From Mycobacterium sp. E183 (lineage in GTDB: Bacteria > Actinomycetota > Actinomycetes > Mycobacteriales > Mycobacteriaceae): a stretch of DNA of 55,413 bases. The position numbers and the translations under genes are program-made. The DNA lies in the NCBI RefSeq assembly GCF_001667735.1, contig NZ_LZJN01000037.1, positions 1-55,413 on the forward strand. Direction: 5' to 3'. The notes beneath the pieces were generated by a model. The model did no database searches, was not told the origin of the DNA, and saw only the letters and a list, made by a program, of their open reading frames with translations. Numbering within the stretch: position 1 is the first letter of the stretch; the number at the start of each line of letters is the position of its first letter. Shown piece after piece: positions 24,373 to 33,733 of the stretch.

Positions 24373-25611
24373 GTGAGCGTGGAGACCAAAGCCGACCTGG
24401 TGGTCGTGGGCGCCGGACCCGCGGGTTCGGCGGCGGCCGCGTGGGCCGCGCGCGCGGGCCACGACGTGCTGGTCATCGACTCCGCCAGCTTCCCCCGGGA
24501 CAAGGCGTGCGGTGATGGGCTGACGCCGCGCGCGGTCGCCGAGTGCGAGCGCCTCGGGCTGGGCGACTGGCTGGACACCCGCATCCGGCATCGCGGCCTG
24601 CGGATGAGCGGTTTCGGCGGCGAGGTCCAGGTCGACTGGCCGGGCCCGTCGTTTCCGTCGACCGGTAGCGCCGTGGCCCGACTCGAGTTGGACGACCGGA
24701 TCCGCAAGGTCGCCGAGGATTCCGGCGCGCGAATGATGTTGGGAACGAAAGCCGTTGCGGTGCATCATGACTCGTCGAGGCGGGTGGCATCGCTGACCTT
24801 GGCCGACGGCACGGAGGTGGCTTGCCGGCAGCTGATCGTAGCCGACGGGGCCCGCTCTTCGCTGGGTCGCAAACTAGGCCGGCGTTGGCACCAGGAGACG
24901 GTGTACGGCGTCGCCGCCCGCGGGTATCTGGCCACCCCGCGCGCCGACGACCCGTGGCTGACGTCGCACCTGGAGCTTCGTTCGCCGGACGGCGCGGTGC
25001 TACCCGGCTACGGCTGGATCTTCCCGCTCGGCAATGGCGAGGTGAACATCGGCGTCGGGGCCTTGTCGACGTCGAAACGGCCGGCCGACCTGGCGCTGCG
25101 CCCGCTGATCGACTACTACACCGACCTGCGGCGCGACGAATGGGGCTTCGAAGGCCCGCCGCGGGCGGTGGCGTCGGCGCTCCTGCCGATGGGCGGCGCG
25201 GTGTCCGGGGTGGCCGGGCCCAACTGGATGCTGATCGGCGACGCCGCGGCCTGCGTCAACCCGTTGAACGGGGAGGGCATCGACTACGGGATGGAGACGG
25301 GACGGTTGGCCGCCGAGCTGCTGGACTGCCGCGAACTGTCTCAAGACCTGTCGCGGGTGTGGCCGTCGCTGCTGCAGCAGCACTACGGCCGGGGCTTCTC
25401 GGTCGCGCGCCGGCTGGCGCTGTTGCTGACCTTTCAGCGCTTCCTGCCCGCGACCGGACCGATCGCGATGCGCTCGCCGCGGCTGATGACGATCGCCGTG
25501 CGGGTGATGGCCAACCTGGTCACCGACGACGACGCGGACTGGGTCGCGCGGGCCTGGCGGGGCGGCGGCCGGCTGTCGCGGCTGATCGATCGCCGGGTGC
25601 CGTTCACCTGA
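24373..25611 (+). CDS. menJ: Menaquinone reductase, geranylgeranyl-reductase family
   Basis: This 412-aa FAD enzyme has VVVGAGPAGSAAAAWAARAG at the N-terminus, the family segment ACGDGLTPRAV, and the second FAD motif LIGDAAACVNPLNGEGIDYGMETG. In mycobacteria the Rv0561c homologue (MenJ) saturates one isoprene unit of menaquinone. The GTG at 24373 gives MSVETKADLVVVG, like relatives; a GTG two codons later is possible. It is transcribed away from the polyprenyl synthase with 15 bp between starts, so the two promoters must overlap. Confidence 0.93.
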   Translation: MSVETKADLVVVGAGPAGSAAAAWAARAGHDVLVIDSASFPRDKACGDGLTPRAVAECERLGLGDWLDTRIRHRGLRMSGFGGEVQVDWPGPSFPSTGSAVARLELDDRIRKVAEDSGARMMLGTKAVAVHHDSSRRVASLTLADGTEVACRQLIVADGARSSLGRKLGRRWHQETVYGVAARGYLATPRADDPWLTSHLELRSPDGAVLPGYGWIFPLGNGEVNIGVGALSTSKRPADLALRPLIDYYTDLRRDEWGFEGPPRAVASALLPMGGAVSGVAGPNWMLIGDAAACVNPLNGEGIDYGMETGRLAAELLDCRELSQDLSRVWPSLLQQHYGRGFSVARRLALLLTFQRFLPATGPIAMRSPRLMTIAVRVMANLVTDDDADWVARAWRGGGRLSRLIDRRVPFT

Positions 25612-25689
25612 GCCGACTGACCTGCGCAAACGGTCATCCGGCCGGATCGGGGCAGTGGACATTTTTCCGCGCGCTTCAGATGAGCGGTG

Positions 25690-25695
25690 TATAGT
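25690..25695 (+). promoter_or_regulatory. -10 box TATAGT before the DUF732 gene
   Basis: TATAGT, a near-consensus -10, is followed by 7 nt and the ATG at 25703. This suggests a leaderless or nearly leaderless and possibly strong promoter. Confidence 0.6.
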
Positions 25696-25702
25696 CCGGC
25701 TA

Positions 25703-26056
25703 ATGAAGGGAACGAAGCTGGCTACTATCGGCGGCCTGGCCGCCGCCGCCATCGCGCTGGCCGCGCCGGCGCTGGCCTCGCCGCCGCCGTCGAACGATTA
25801 CGACGCCCCGTTCAAGAACACCGTCAACGGCTTCGGTATCTACCAGCCGCAGGACCAGCTCGCGTGGCTGGGCAAGATCACCTGCGACCGGATCGGCCGG
25901 GGCGTGGACGGCGACCCGTACAAGTCGGCCAACTTCATCCAGCACAACCTGCCGCGCGGCACCACCCAGGGCCAGGCGTTCCAGTTCCTCGGGGCCGCTG
26001 TGGACCACTACTGCCCCGACCAGGTCGGCTTCGTTCAGCGGGCCGGCACCCACTAG
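25703..26056 (+). CDS. Secreted DUF732 protein (Rv0559c-like)
   Basis: This 117-aa protein has a signal peptide (MKGTKLATIGGLAAAAIALAAPALASP) with cleavage expected near ALA-SP. The mature small domain carries GFGIYQPQDQLAWLGKITCDRIGRG and two Cys (ITCDR, HYCPD) likely to form a disulfide. This is the DUF732 family of mycobacterial secreted proteins of unknown function. The ATG after TATAGT was chosen; an upstream in-frame ATG at 25655 would ruin the signal peptide. The neighbouring methyltransferase Rv0560c of M. tuberculosis is not present between this gene and menJ. Confidence 0.88.
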   Translation: MKGTKLATIGGLAAAAIALAAPALASPPPSNDYDAPFKNTVNGFGIYQPQDQLAWLGKITCDRIGRGVDGDPYKSANFIQHNLPRGTTQGQAFQFLGAAVDHYCPDQVGFVQRAGTH

Positions 26057-26063
26057 CCCGTTT

Positions 26064-26756
26064 TCAGCGCAGCGGCTTGTAGGCCGCATGCAGCGCCACG
26101 ATGCCGCCGGTCAGGTTGCGCCACCGCACCGCCGCCCATCCGGCCCGCGAAATCTCGTGCGCCAATTTGGTCTGGTCCGGCCACGCCCTGATCGACTCCG
26201 CGAGGTAGACGTAGGCGTCGGGATTGCTGGACACCGCGCGGGCCACCCGCGGCAGCGCCCGCATCAGGTACTCCTTGTAGACGGTGGCGAACAGCCCGTT
26301 GGTCGGCGTGGAGAATTCGCACACCACCAACCGGCCCCCCGGGCGAGTGACGCGGGCCATCTCGCGCAGCGCCGCCTGCGGGTCGACGACGTTGCGCAAC
26401 CCGAAACTGATTGTGACCGCGTCGAATACGTCGTCCCCAAACGGCAGCCGGGTGGCGTCGGCGGCGACCTTCGGGACGTTGCGCGCGGCACCCGCGGCGA
26501 GCATCCCGACCGAGAAGTCGGCCGCCACGCACCATGCCCCGGATTTCCTGAGCTCGACAGTGGACACCGCGGTGCCGGCGGCCAGGTCCAACACCTTCTG
26601 GTCGGGTCCGATCGCCAGTGCCGACCGGGTGGCGGCCCGCCAATACCGGTCCTGCCCCAGCGACAGCACGGTGTTGGTCAGGTCGTAGCGGCGGGCGACG
26701 CCGTCGAACATCGACGCGACGTCCCGGGGGTCCTTGTCCAACGCCGCACGACTCAC
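26064..26756 (-). CDS. menG: Demethylmenaquinone methyltransferase
   Basis: This 230-aa class I SAM-dependent methyltransferase of the UbiE/MenG family performs the last ring methylation of menaquinone. Visible are [13 protein letters not shown], the SAM site [31 protein letters not shown] and [15 protein letters not shown], all family hallmarks. It corresponds to Rv0558. The GTG start is supported by TAGCGT 7 nt upstream. It converges with the DUF732 gene (7 bp between stops) and is divergent from the SDR. The expected neighbour mgtA lies about 9.5 kb away because of an inserted block. Confidence 0.95.
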   Translation of the reverse strand: MSRAALDKDPRDVASMFDGVARRYDLTNTVLSLGQDRYWRAATRSALAIGPDQKVLDLAAGTAVSTVELRKSGAWCVAADFSVGMLAAGAARNVPKVAADATRLPFGDDVFDAVTISFGLRNVVDPQAALREMARVTRPGGRLVVCEFSTPTNGLFATVYKEYLMRALPRVARAVSSNPDAYVYLAESIRAWPDQTKLAHEISRAGWAAVRWRNLTGGIVALHAAYKPLR

Positions 26757-26763
26757 GAGGGAA

Positions 26764-26769
26764 ACGCTA
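26764..26769 (-). promoter_or_regulatory. Leaderless-type -10 box TAGCGT
   Basis: On the minus strand TAGCGT is followed by 7 nt and then the GTG start of menG at 26756. Confidence 0.45.
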
Positions 26770-26811
26770 CCGTCCGGGAATTACGCGGTGACGGCGGCGT
26801 TGCAACACTGC

Positions 26812-27636
26812 GTGACTGAAAAAGTTTGGTTTATCACCGGTACATCGCGAGGCTTCGGGCGCGCGTGGGCGATCGCGGCGCTCGAGCGCGGCGACAAGGT
26901 CGCCGCCACCGCCCGCAACACGGCATCGCTCGACGACCTGGCCGAGAAGTACGGCGACGCGCTGTTGCCGATCCGATTGGACGTCACCGATCGGGACGCC
27001 GACTTCGCCGCGGTCAAGCAGGCGCACGACCACTTCTGGCGGCTGGACATCGTGGTCAACAACGCCGGTTACGGGCAGTTCGGGTTCGTCGAGGAGTTGT
27101 CCGAACAAGACGCACGGGATCAGATCGAGACCAACGTCTTTGGGGCGCTGTGGATCACCCAGGCGGCGTTGCCGTACCTGCGCGACCAGCGCAGCGGCCA
27201 CATCATTCAGGTGTCCTCGATCGGGGGCATCACCGCTTTCCCATTGGTCGGCATGTACCACGCGTCCAAGTGGGCCCTGGAAGGCTTTTCGCAGGCGCTG
27301 GCCCAAGAGGTCGCCCCGTTCGGTGTGCACGTCACGTTGATCGAGCCGGGCGGCTTCGACACCGACTGGGCCGGGGATTCGGCCAGGCACGCCGATCCGC
27401 TGCCGGCGTACGACGATGTTCGTGCCGCCGTGCAGGCCGAGCGCAGCAAGCGCTGGGCCAGCCCGGGCAGTCCGGAGGCGTCCGCCACGGCGCTGCTGAA
27501 GGTGGTCGACGCCGAAAAGCCGCCGCTGCGAGTCTTTTTCGGCGCTTCACCGCTGGCGACGGCCAAGGCCGACTACGAGAGCCGGCTGCGCACCTGGGAG
27601 GAATGGCAGCCGGTCGCCGAGTTGGCCCAGGGGTAG
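26812..27636 (+). CDS. Short-chain dehydrogenase/reductase
   Basis: This 274-aa classical SDR has VWFITGTSRGFGRAWA, DIVVNNAGYGQFG, the active-site Ser in VSSIGGI and YHASKWALEGF (YxxxK). The later sequence resembles the mycobacterial SDRs related to bacterial 17-beta-hydroxysteroid or retinal reductases. The GTG at 26812 places the Rossmann motif at the usual distance from the N-terminus; an upstream GTG at 26788 is an alternative. It is divergent from menG and begins the 9.4-kb accessory block between menG and mgtA. Confidence 0.87.
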   Translation: MTEKVWFITGTSRGFGRAWAIAALERGDKVAATARNTASLDDLAEKYGDALLPIRLDVTDRDADFAAVKQAHDHFWRLDIVVNNAGYGQFGFVEELSEQDARDQIETNVFGALWITQAALPYLRDQRSGHIIQVSSIGGITAFPLVGMYHASKWALEGFSQALAQEVAPFGVHVTLIEPGGFDTDWAGDSARHADPLPAYDDVRAAVQAERSKRWASPGSPEASATALLKVVDAEKPPLRVFFGASPLATAKADYESRLRTWEEWQPVAELAQG

Positions 27637-27665
27637 CGAGCCGCGGACGTCGGCGCCTACCAGTG

Positions 27666-27685
27666 AGGTAGTCGATTACGCATGT
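27666..27685. promoter_or_regulatory. Shared motif, copy 1 (before the FAD oxidoreductase)
   Basis: AGGTAGTCGATTACGCATGT lies 19 bp before a CATAAT box (27705-27710) and is nearly identical to copy 2 upstream of the P450 gene. The core GTAGTCGATTAC is a one-mismatch palindrome. Confidence 0.55.
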
Positions 27686-27739
27686 CGGCAGCCCGGTGCG
27701 GACCCATAATTGTGGGCATCTGCGAGGAAAGGCGGTCCG

Positions 27740-29203
27740 ATGTCCGCACCCCAGTCCGCGCCGGTGGCAACCAGCGACGTGTGCATCGTCGGCGCCGGCA
27801 TCGCCGGGTTGAATGCCTCGTTCGCCGCCAGCCGATACCTATCGCGTGAGCAGACGGTGGTCCTGATCGACCGCCGTAGACGCGTCGGCGGCATGTGGGT
27901 CGACGTCTACCCCTATGTCCGCCTGCACCAGCCGCACCCCATGTTCACGGCGGGCAACATCGAGTGGACGCTCGCCAAGGAGCGCAGTTATCTGGCGACC
28001 AAGGGCGAGGTGCTCGCCCACTTCGAGCACTGCGTCGACGTGATCAGGCAGCGGGTCGGAGTCGAGGAGTATCTCGGCTGGGACTTCGAGGCCGCAGAAG
28101 AGACGAACGGCATCGTGCGGGTCACCTGCAGGGCCCCCGACGGGCGGCAGCTCGTCGTCGAGACCACGCGTTTGATCAAGGCCTTCGGCCTCGGGATCAC
28201 CCCGAACGAACCGCTGGCCATCTCGAGCAAGCGCGTCCATTCGGTGTCGCCCGACTACTGCGACGTGCGGGCCGGCGACATCAGGGAGAGCGACGCGCCC
28301 GTGTGGGTCGTCGGCGGCGGAAAAACCGCGATGGACACCGCGCACGCGCTGATCACGAGCTACCCCGGCCGCGAGGTCAACATGGTCGCCGGCCGCGGCA
28401 CGTTCTTCTCCTGCCGCGACGACCTGCTGCCGAGCGGCGCCCGGCGCTGGTGGGCGGGCACGCCGCCGAGCGCGGTCGCCACCCAGTTGAGTCACCGGTA
28501 CGACGGCACGAACGAATCAGAGGTGCAGGCTTGGTATCGCGCCACGCACGGCACCTTCCTGACCCCCCAGGCGGACAACTTCGTGTTGGGAGTGTTGTCC
28601 GAGGCCGAGAACCGCACGATCTCCGCCGGGCTGAACGACGTCGTGATGGACTATTTCGAGGATGCGGTCGATCGCAACGGCACGACCGAGTTGGTGTTCC
28701 GGAGCGGATCGACGAAGACGATCGAACCGGGTAGCTGGATAATCAACTGCACCGGATACGTCAAGTTCCCAGACGAATACCCGTATGAGCCGTACGTTTC
28801 ACCCAGCGGCGCAGTCGTTTCCATCAATGTGCGGTCGGCCATGCTGCACTTGCCTGCGTTCATGGGGTACTTCCTGGGCCACCTGATGTTCCTGGGCAAG
28901 CTCACGGATATTCCGCTCTACGAAATAGATTGGATGAATCTGAGGCAGAAGGCGCCGCTGGCGTTTCCCTACGTGCTCTTCGCCCTCGTTCAGCACAATC
29001 TCAGCCTGATCTACGACGACGTCCCCCGTCGCGTATTCACCGACAACAACCTCGATTTCGATAAGTGGTACCCGTTGCCGCGACGGGTGCCGGGCATGGC
29101 GCGGTTCATGCTCACGCACCGCCGGGAGTGCGAGCGCCAACGCCGGGTTCTCGACACGGTGCGGGAGCGTCTCGAAATCCGTTGCGGCCCGCTCAGCGGG
29201 TAA
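27740..29203 (+). CDS. FAD-dependent oxidoreductase (flavin monooxygenase-like)
   Basis: This 487-aa flavoprotein shows [20 protein letters not shown] for FAD and the segment RRVGGMWVDVYPYVRLHQPHPMF, in which GGMW replaces GGTW of flavin monooxygenases. A second Rossmann motif VWVVGGGKTAMDTAHAL is followed by IINCTGYVKFPDEYP (ATG/CTGY-type strand). No BVMO fingerprint was found, so it is more like the group of lysine- or alkaloid-type FAD oxidoreductases, and the substrate is unknown. The ATG at 27740 follows GAGGAAAGGCGG; the upstream frame to 27710 is not needed. It may be co-regulated with the P450 gene downstream through a shared palindrome. Confidence 0.85.
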   Translation: MSAPQSAPVATSDVCIVGAGIAGLNASFAASRYLSREQTVVLIDRRRRVGGMWVDVYPYVRLHQPHPMFTAGNIEWTLAKERSYLATKGEVLAHFEHCVDVIRQRVGVEEYLGWDFEAAEETNGIVRVTCRAPDGRQLVVETTRLIKAFGLGITPNEPLAISSKRVHSVSPDYCDVRAGDIRESDAPVWVVGGGKTAMDTAHALITSYPGREVNMVAGRGTFFSCRDDLLPSGARRWWAGTPPSAVATQLSHRYDGTNESEVQAWYRATHGTFLTPQADNFVLGVLSEAENRTISAGLNDVVMDYFEDAVDRNGTTELVFRSGSTKTIEPGSWIINCTGYVKFPDEYPYEPYVSPSGAVVSINVRSAMLHLPAFMGYFLGHLMFLGKLTDIPLYEIDWMNLRQKAPLAFPYVLFALVQHNLSLIYDDVPRRVFTDNNLDFDKWYPLPRRVPGMARFMLTHRRECERQRRVLDTVRERLEIRCGPLSG

Positions 29204-29324
29204 GGCACATACCGGGGGAACGGCTTCCGTCATCCGGCACCGCCACTCCCGGCGCACGGGCGCGACCGGCTTCACACCGCCTGGTGAGCCCAACCACTTC
29301 GCGAAAGTACCGGTACCGCAAGAC

Positions 29325-29344
29325 AGGTAGTCGACTACGCGTGT
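29325..29344. promoter_or_regulatory. Shared motif, copy 2 (before the P450)
   Basis: AGGTAGTCGACTACGCGTGT contains the perfect 12-bp palindrome GTAGTCGACTAC and lies 69 bp before the P450 start. It matches copy 1 at 18 of 20 positions. Confidence 0.6.
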
Positions 29345-29412
29345 GGGGTGGTCTAGCGCAAACAAGACTTGGTGGCGAAACCACTCAACCGACGCCCTTG
29401 GGGAGCACCACC

Positions 29413-30681
29413 ATGACACTCACGGTTGACACGTCGGCCTGCCCGAGCGTCTTCGATGCCGGCCTGCCGACGATTGATTACGAGCACTGCCAGAGCCCCG
29501 AAGAGGCTCACCTGATTCTCCACGAGGCGCGCCGCCGGGCACCGATTGCGATCGGCCCGCATGGGCCGGAAGTGCTGACCTACGAACTGGTCCGAAGTGT
29601 GCTGCGCGACCCGCGCTTCCGCGTGCCCCAGGGGATGTTCCTTGCCTCCCAGGGCATCACGACCGGCCCATTGTGGGAGCGCGTCGCCACCAACCTGATC
29701 AGCCTCGACGGGGCCGAGCACCACCGGCTGCGCCGCCTGGTGTCCAAGGCGTTCACACCGCGCGCCACCGCGCGGCTGGGCGCAACGATCGACGGGGTGA
29801 TCAACGGACTGCTGGACCACCACACCGCAATTGGGCGCTGCGACGTGGTCGCCGACATCGCCCGGCAATACCCGATCCCGATCATCTGTGCGCTGTTGGG
29901 CGCCCCGGCCGAAGATTGGAAGCTGTTCTCCGAGTGGACCGACGACATCTTCAAGGCCTTCAGCTGGGAGGTCGCCGCTCATCAGAACAACATCTTGGCC
30001 GCATGGGACGAGCTCGACGCCTACATCGACGACATGGTCGCGCAGCGACGCCACCGGCTGACCGACGACCTCATCTCCGACCTGATCCGCGCCGAGGACG
30101 ACGGCGACCACCTGAGCGCCGACGAGCTACGCATGCTGGCCGCGGGCCTGCTGATGGCCGGCACCGACACCACCCGCAACCAGCTGGCCGCCTCCGTGCA
30201 CGTGCTGTGCGACCGTCCCGGGCAGTGGCGGTTGCTGGGCGAGCACCCAGAAGTCGCGAACAGTGCGGTTGAAGAGACGATGCGGCATTCGCCCATCGCC
30301 GCCGCGACGTTGCGCATCGCTCTCGAGGACGTCGAAGTCGCCGGGGTGGTGATCCCCGCGGGCACCGTGGTCATCGCAAACACCGCCGCAGCCAACCGCG
30401 ACCCCGCCGTCTACGACGACCCCGACCGACTCGACATCACCCGAGTGGGGGCCCCGCCGATTCAGACGTTCGGCGCCGGCATGCACTACTGCCTGGGCGC
30501 GAACCTGGCCCGACTCGAGCTCGCCGAAGCCCTGGCGACCATGGCGCGGCGCATGCCCGACGCGCGCCGCACCGGACCCGCGCCGTGGAAGCCGCTGACC
30601 GGGCTGAGCGGACCCGCCACGCTGCCAGTCGAATTCACGCCCGAGATCGATGTCGCCGCGACTAGCGCACGGTGCGGATGA
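29413..30681 (+). CDS. Cytochrome P450
   Basis: This 422-aa soluble bacterial P450 has the I-helix oxygen-binding segment LLMAGTDTTRNQLA, the K-helix ExxR in AVEETMRHSP, and the heme loop FGAGMHYCLGANLARLE with Cys360 as the thiolate ligand. It should hydroxylate a small lipophilic substrate using a ferredoxin and reductase, neither of which is encoded next to it. The ATG at 29413 follows GGGGAGC; the frame stays open 348 nt further upstream but that part overlaps the preceding gene. Its stop overlaps the convergent small gene by 20 nt. The CYP family cannot be fixed by eye. Confidence 0.95.
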   Translation: MTLTVDTSACPSVFDAGLPTIDYEHCQSPEEAHLILHEARRRAPIAIGPHGPEVLTYELVRSVLRDPRFRVPQGMFLASQGITTGPLWERVATNLISLDGAEHHRLRRLVSKAFTPRATARLGATIDGVINGLLDHHTAIGRCDVVADIARQYPIPIICALLGAPAEDWKLFSEWTDDIFKAFSWEVAAHQNNILAAWDELDAYIDDMVAQRRHRLTDDLISDLIRAEDDGDHLSADELRMLAAGLLMAGTDTTRNQLAASVHVLCDRPGQWRLLGEHPEVANSAVEETMRHSPIAAATLRIALEDVEVAGVVIPAGTVVIANTAAANRDPAVYDDPDRLDITRVGAPPIQTFGAGMHYCLGANLARLELAEALATMARRMPDARRTGPAPWKPLTGLSGPATLPVEFTPEIDVAATSARCG

Positions 30682-30910
30682 CGAAGGCGTCGATGTTCTC
30701 GTCGTAATCGACCGATTCGTCCACGAAGAGTTCGCCCACCGGGTGACCGTCCTTGGCGACGGCAATGAAGGTCGATTCCTCGGGGTTGTACGTCACCGCG
30801 CCTTCAACGAACATCGCCGCGACCTCGTGCCCGTCGGCCCCGAACACGACGAGCTTCAATCCTCCGGCATCCTTGACGTATTCCGCTGCCTCAGCACGCG
30901 TCGTGACCAT
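30662..30910 (-). CDS. Small conserved-looking protein of unknown function
   Basis: This 82-aa acidic protein is not recognised. It reads GGLKLVVFGADGHEVAAMFVEGAVTY and FIAVAKDGHPVGELFVDESVDY, two similar strand pairs (V-x-x-D-G-H-x-V-x-x-x-F-V), which suggests an internal duplication of a beta-hairpin unit. The ATG is preceded by GAAAGGA about 11 nt upstream. It is 31 bp downstream of the BVMO-esterase gene on the same strand, so it is probably the last gene of that transcript, and it overlaps the P450 stop by 20 nt. No catalytic motif is visible. Confidence 0.7.
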   Translation of the reverse strand: MVTTRAEAAEYVKDAGGLKLVVFGADGHEVAAMFVEGAVTYNPEESTFIAVAKDGHPVGELFVDESVDYDENIDAFVIRTVR

Positions 30911-30941
30911 CCTTGCGAGTCCTTTCTCTGTTGCCGAGCCG

Positions 30942-33548
30942 TCAGGGCGTGGGCTGGGAAACCCTTGTCTGTACGAGGAATTCGTGTAGGACATCCGCCA
31001 TCCGCGCCCGCACCGGTGCGCCCGAGATGACCACGTCGACCATCGGCACCGATAGGTGGGTGTGACCGCGGGCGCCGACATGCTCGGTCGGCACCCCCGC
31101 CGCCTGCAGCGCGGCGGCGTAGGCCTCGCCGACATCGCGCAGGGGATCGAACTCGGCGGTCACCACGAGGGCCGGCGGCAGCCCGGACAGGTCGGCGGCA
31201 TTCAAGGGGGCGAATCGGGGGTCTTCTCGATCCGCAGCGTCGATGTAATGGTCGTAGCACCACCGAAGTAGCGGCGTCGTCAGACCGTAGCCATCGGCGT
31301 TCTCGGTGAACGACGCGCGCGTCATCTCGCCGGACGTCAAGGGCGTCAACAACACCTGGCCCACGATGGTCGGGCCGCCCATGTCCCTCGCCAGCCGGCA
31401 CACCACCGCCGCGAGTCCCCCGCCCGCGCTCCAGCCGCACACCGCCAACCGACCCGGGATGCCGCCGAGCGCCTCGGCGTTGTCGGCGACCCACCGCACC
31501 GCGGCCATCGCGTCATCGACGGCCGCAGGAAAGCGGTTCTCGGGCGAATGGCGGTAGTCAGCTGAGACCACCATGGCGCCGCTCCGCACGCAAAGATCCC
31601 GGCACAGCGGATCATCCGCGACGGCGTCGCCGAGAACGTAGCCGCCGCCATGGAAATACACGACCACCGGATGCGGACCCGGGGTGGCAGGCCGATAAAG
31701 CCGGTACGCCAAATCGCTGGCGGGGCCGGGCAGCACGCCGTCGACGATCTCGCCGACATCCGGTCCCGGCGGCCGCGCCATCGACATCTGCGCGTACAAC
31801 GCGCGAGCCTCCTGGACGCCCATCGATTCCATCGGCGGCAGATTCAGCGCCGCCACCTCGTTGAGGACCATCTCGACGTCCGGCTGCAACCGGCGCACCA
31901 CTCCGTCGTTGCAGCGTGAGCCGGCGGGGCCAGATCTCCTGTAGCCCAGGTAATCGCGGGCGACCACCTCGTCGCAGCCGGCACGGTAGAAGTCGAAGCC
32001 CGCGCAGTACGGCAGGAAAACCCGGGATTTGCCGGGCACATTGGCGCCCATGTACCACGAGTTCGCCTGGGGGTAGAGGGTGATGTCGGCGCAGTCGTTG
32101 ACGTGCTGCATCCACCCGGCCTCCGCCAGTTCGGTGGGCTCGATGACCTCGAAGCCGTCCGCGCTCAGTTGGCCGAGGCAGTCGAGCACCCAATCCGCAT
32201 GCTGTTCGATCGACACGACCATGTTGGTCAACACCGAGGGGCTGCCGGGACCGGTGATGAAGAACAAGTTGGGAAAACCGGCCGTGGTCAAGCCGAGGTA
32301 GGTCCGCGGTCCGTCGGCCCATTTGCCCTTGAGCGCCAGACCATTACGGCCCCTGATGTCGACCGCCGTGATCGCGCCCGTCACCGCATCGAAACCGGTC
32401 GCGAAGACGATCGCATCGAAAGCGAACGACTCGCCGGTGGTGTCGATCCCCGTCGCCGTGATTTCCCGGATGGGATGTTTGCGGACGTTGACCAGGCGCA
32501 CGTGCGGCAGGTTGTAGGTGGCGTAGTAGTTCGTGTCCAGGCACGGCCGTTTCGTCGCCAGCGGGTGATCAGTGGGGCAGAGTTCGGCGGCGGTGTCGGG
32601 ATCGTCGACGATCGAGCGGATCTTGTTGCGGAAGAACTCGGCATATTCGTGATTGGCGGCGGGATTGCTCAGCACGTCGGCGAAGACGTTGATGGCCTCG
32701 AACAGCAAGCCGTCAGCCCAGGCGCGCTCGTAGCGGCGTTGGCGTTCGGCCTCCGAAACGCCGAAGGTGGGAGTGATGTCGCGCTCCATCGGGATGCCGC
32801 CGAACGAAAGCTTCGCGGCCGCACGGTATTCCGCCTCATTCGTCAGTTGCGCGACCTTCGAGGGCGGCACCGGACCATTGTGCGCCGGGATCGAGAAGTT
32901 CGGCGTCCGCTGGAACACCACCAGCTGCGCCGCCTCCCGTGCGATCACCGGAATCGATTGCACCCCGGAGGAACCCGTGCCGATGACGGCCACCCGCTTG
33001 CCGGTGAAATCGACCGGCTCGTGCGGCCAGGCGCTGGTGAAGTAGATTTCGCCGGCGAACCGCTCGAGCCCCCGGACCTCGGCCTGCTTGGGCATGGACA
33101 GGCAGCCGGTGGCCATCACGACGAAACGACTGGTGAGTTCGTCCCCGCGGTCGGTGCCCACCCGCCATAGCGAGGCATCGTCGTCCCAGCCTGCGCGCTG
33201 CACCCGCGTCGAGAAGGTGAGGTGGCGGCGCAGGTCGTGCTTGTCCGCGACGTGATTGAGATAGCGCAGGATCTCCGGCTGGGTGGCGTACTTCTCCGAC
33301 CACCGCCAGTCGCGGTGCCAGTCGGGATCAAAGCTGTACATGTAGTCGACGCTGGGCACGTCAACCCGGGCGCCCGGGTAGCGGTTCCAGTACCACGTGC
33401 CGCCGAGGTCGTCGCCCGCCTCGAAGACGCGGAACCGGTATCCGGCGCGGCTTAGCCGGTAGGCGAGGTACAGGCCCGCGATACCCGCGCCCACCACGAC
33501 GACGTCGACGTCCGGCAGCGGCCGGTCTGTGCTGGCTGCATGGGTCAT
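30942..33548 (-). CDS. Baeyer-Villiger monooxygenase fused to HSL-family esterase
   Basis: This 868-aa two-domain protein has a cyclohexanone-monooxygenase-like flavoprotein at residues 1-about 560: [32 protein letters not shown], and the second Rossmann motif GTGSSGVQ at 190-196. The BVMO fingerprint at 164-175 reads [12 protein letters not shown], with Phe where His is usual. Residues about 580-868 are an HSL-type esterase: HGGGY near 632, the Ser elbow GWSAGGG near 708, the acid in AEFDPLRD near 799 and His in GHTHLS near 829. Predicted chemistry: a ketone is converted to an ester, which the second domain hydrolyses. The ATG at 33548 was chosen; the frame upstream is low-complexity. Confidence 0.92.
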   Translation of the reverse strand: MTHAASTDRPLPDVDVVVVGAGIAGLYLAYRLSRAGYRFRVFEAGDDLGGTWYWNRYPGARVDVPSVDYMYSFDPDWHRDWRWSEKYATQPEILRYLNHVADKHDLRRHLTFSTRVQRAGWDDDASLWRVGTDRGDELTSRFVVMATGCLSMPKQAEVRGLERFAGEIYFTSAWPHEPVDFTGKRVAVIGTGSSGVQSIPVIAREAAQLVVFQRTPNFSIPAHNGPVPPSKVAQLTNEAEYRAAAKLSFGGIPMERDITPTFGVSEAERQRRYERAWADGLLFEAINVFADVLSNPAANHEYAEFFRNKIRSIVDDPDTAAELCPTDHPLATKRPCLDTNYYATYNLPHVRLVNVRKHPIREITATGIDTTGESFAFDAIVFATGFDAVTGAITAVDIRGRNGLALKGKWADGPRTYLGLTTAGFPNLFFITGPGSPSVLTNMVVSIEQHADWVLDCLGQLSADGFEVIEPTELAEAGWMQHVNDCADITLYPQANSWYMGANVPGKSRVFLPYCAGFDFYRAGCDEVVARDYLGYRRSGPAGSRCNDGVVRRLQPDVEMVLNEVAALNLPPMESMGVQEARALYAQMSMARPPGPDVGEIVDGVLPGPASDLAYRLYRPATPGPHPVVVYFHGGGYVLGDAVADDPLCRDLCVRSGAMVVSADYRHSPENRFPAAVDDAMAAVRWVADNAEALGGIPGRLAVCGWSAGGGLAAVVCRLARDMGGPTIVGQVLLTPLTSGEMTRASFTENADGYGLTTPLLRWCYDHYIDAADREDPRFAPLNAADLSGLPPALVVTAEFDPLRDVGEAYAAALQAAGVPTEHVGARGHTHLSVPMVDVVISGAPVRARMADVLHEFLVQTRVSQPTP

Positions 33549-33733
33549 CGTCTGATGATCCCGCCGCGCCCACCGGCTGTCTTGAGTACGGCGATACTCG
33601 ATTTGCTGACGACCGGCCGCGGCCCGGCATGCCCGGGCCTTACCAAATGGGTAGGAAACCCTTCCCTTCCGAGAGAAGAAAGTGGCCCCCACGGTAATTA
33701 CCTGATCGCCGATAATCCCCGAGCATTTCGGTC

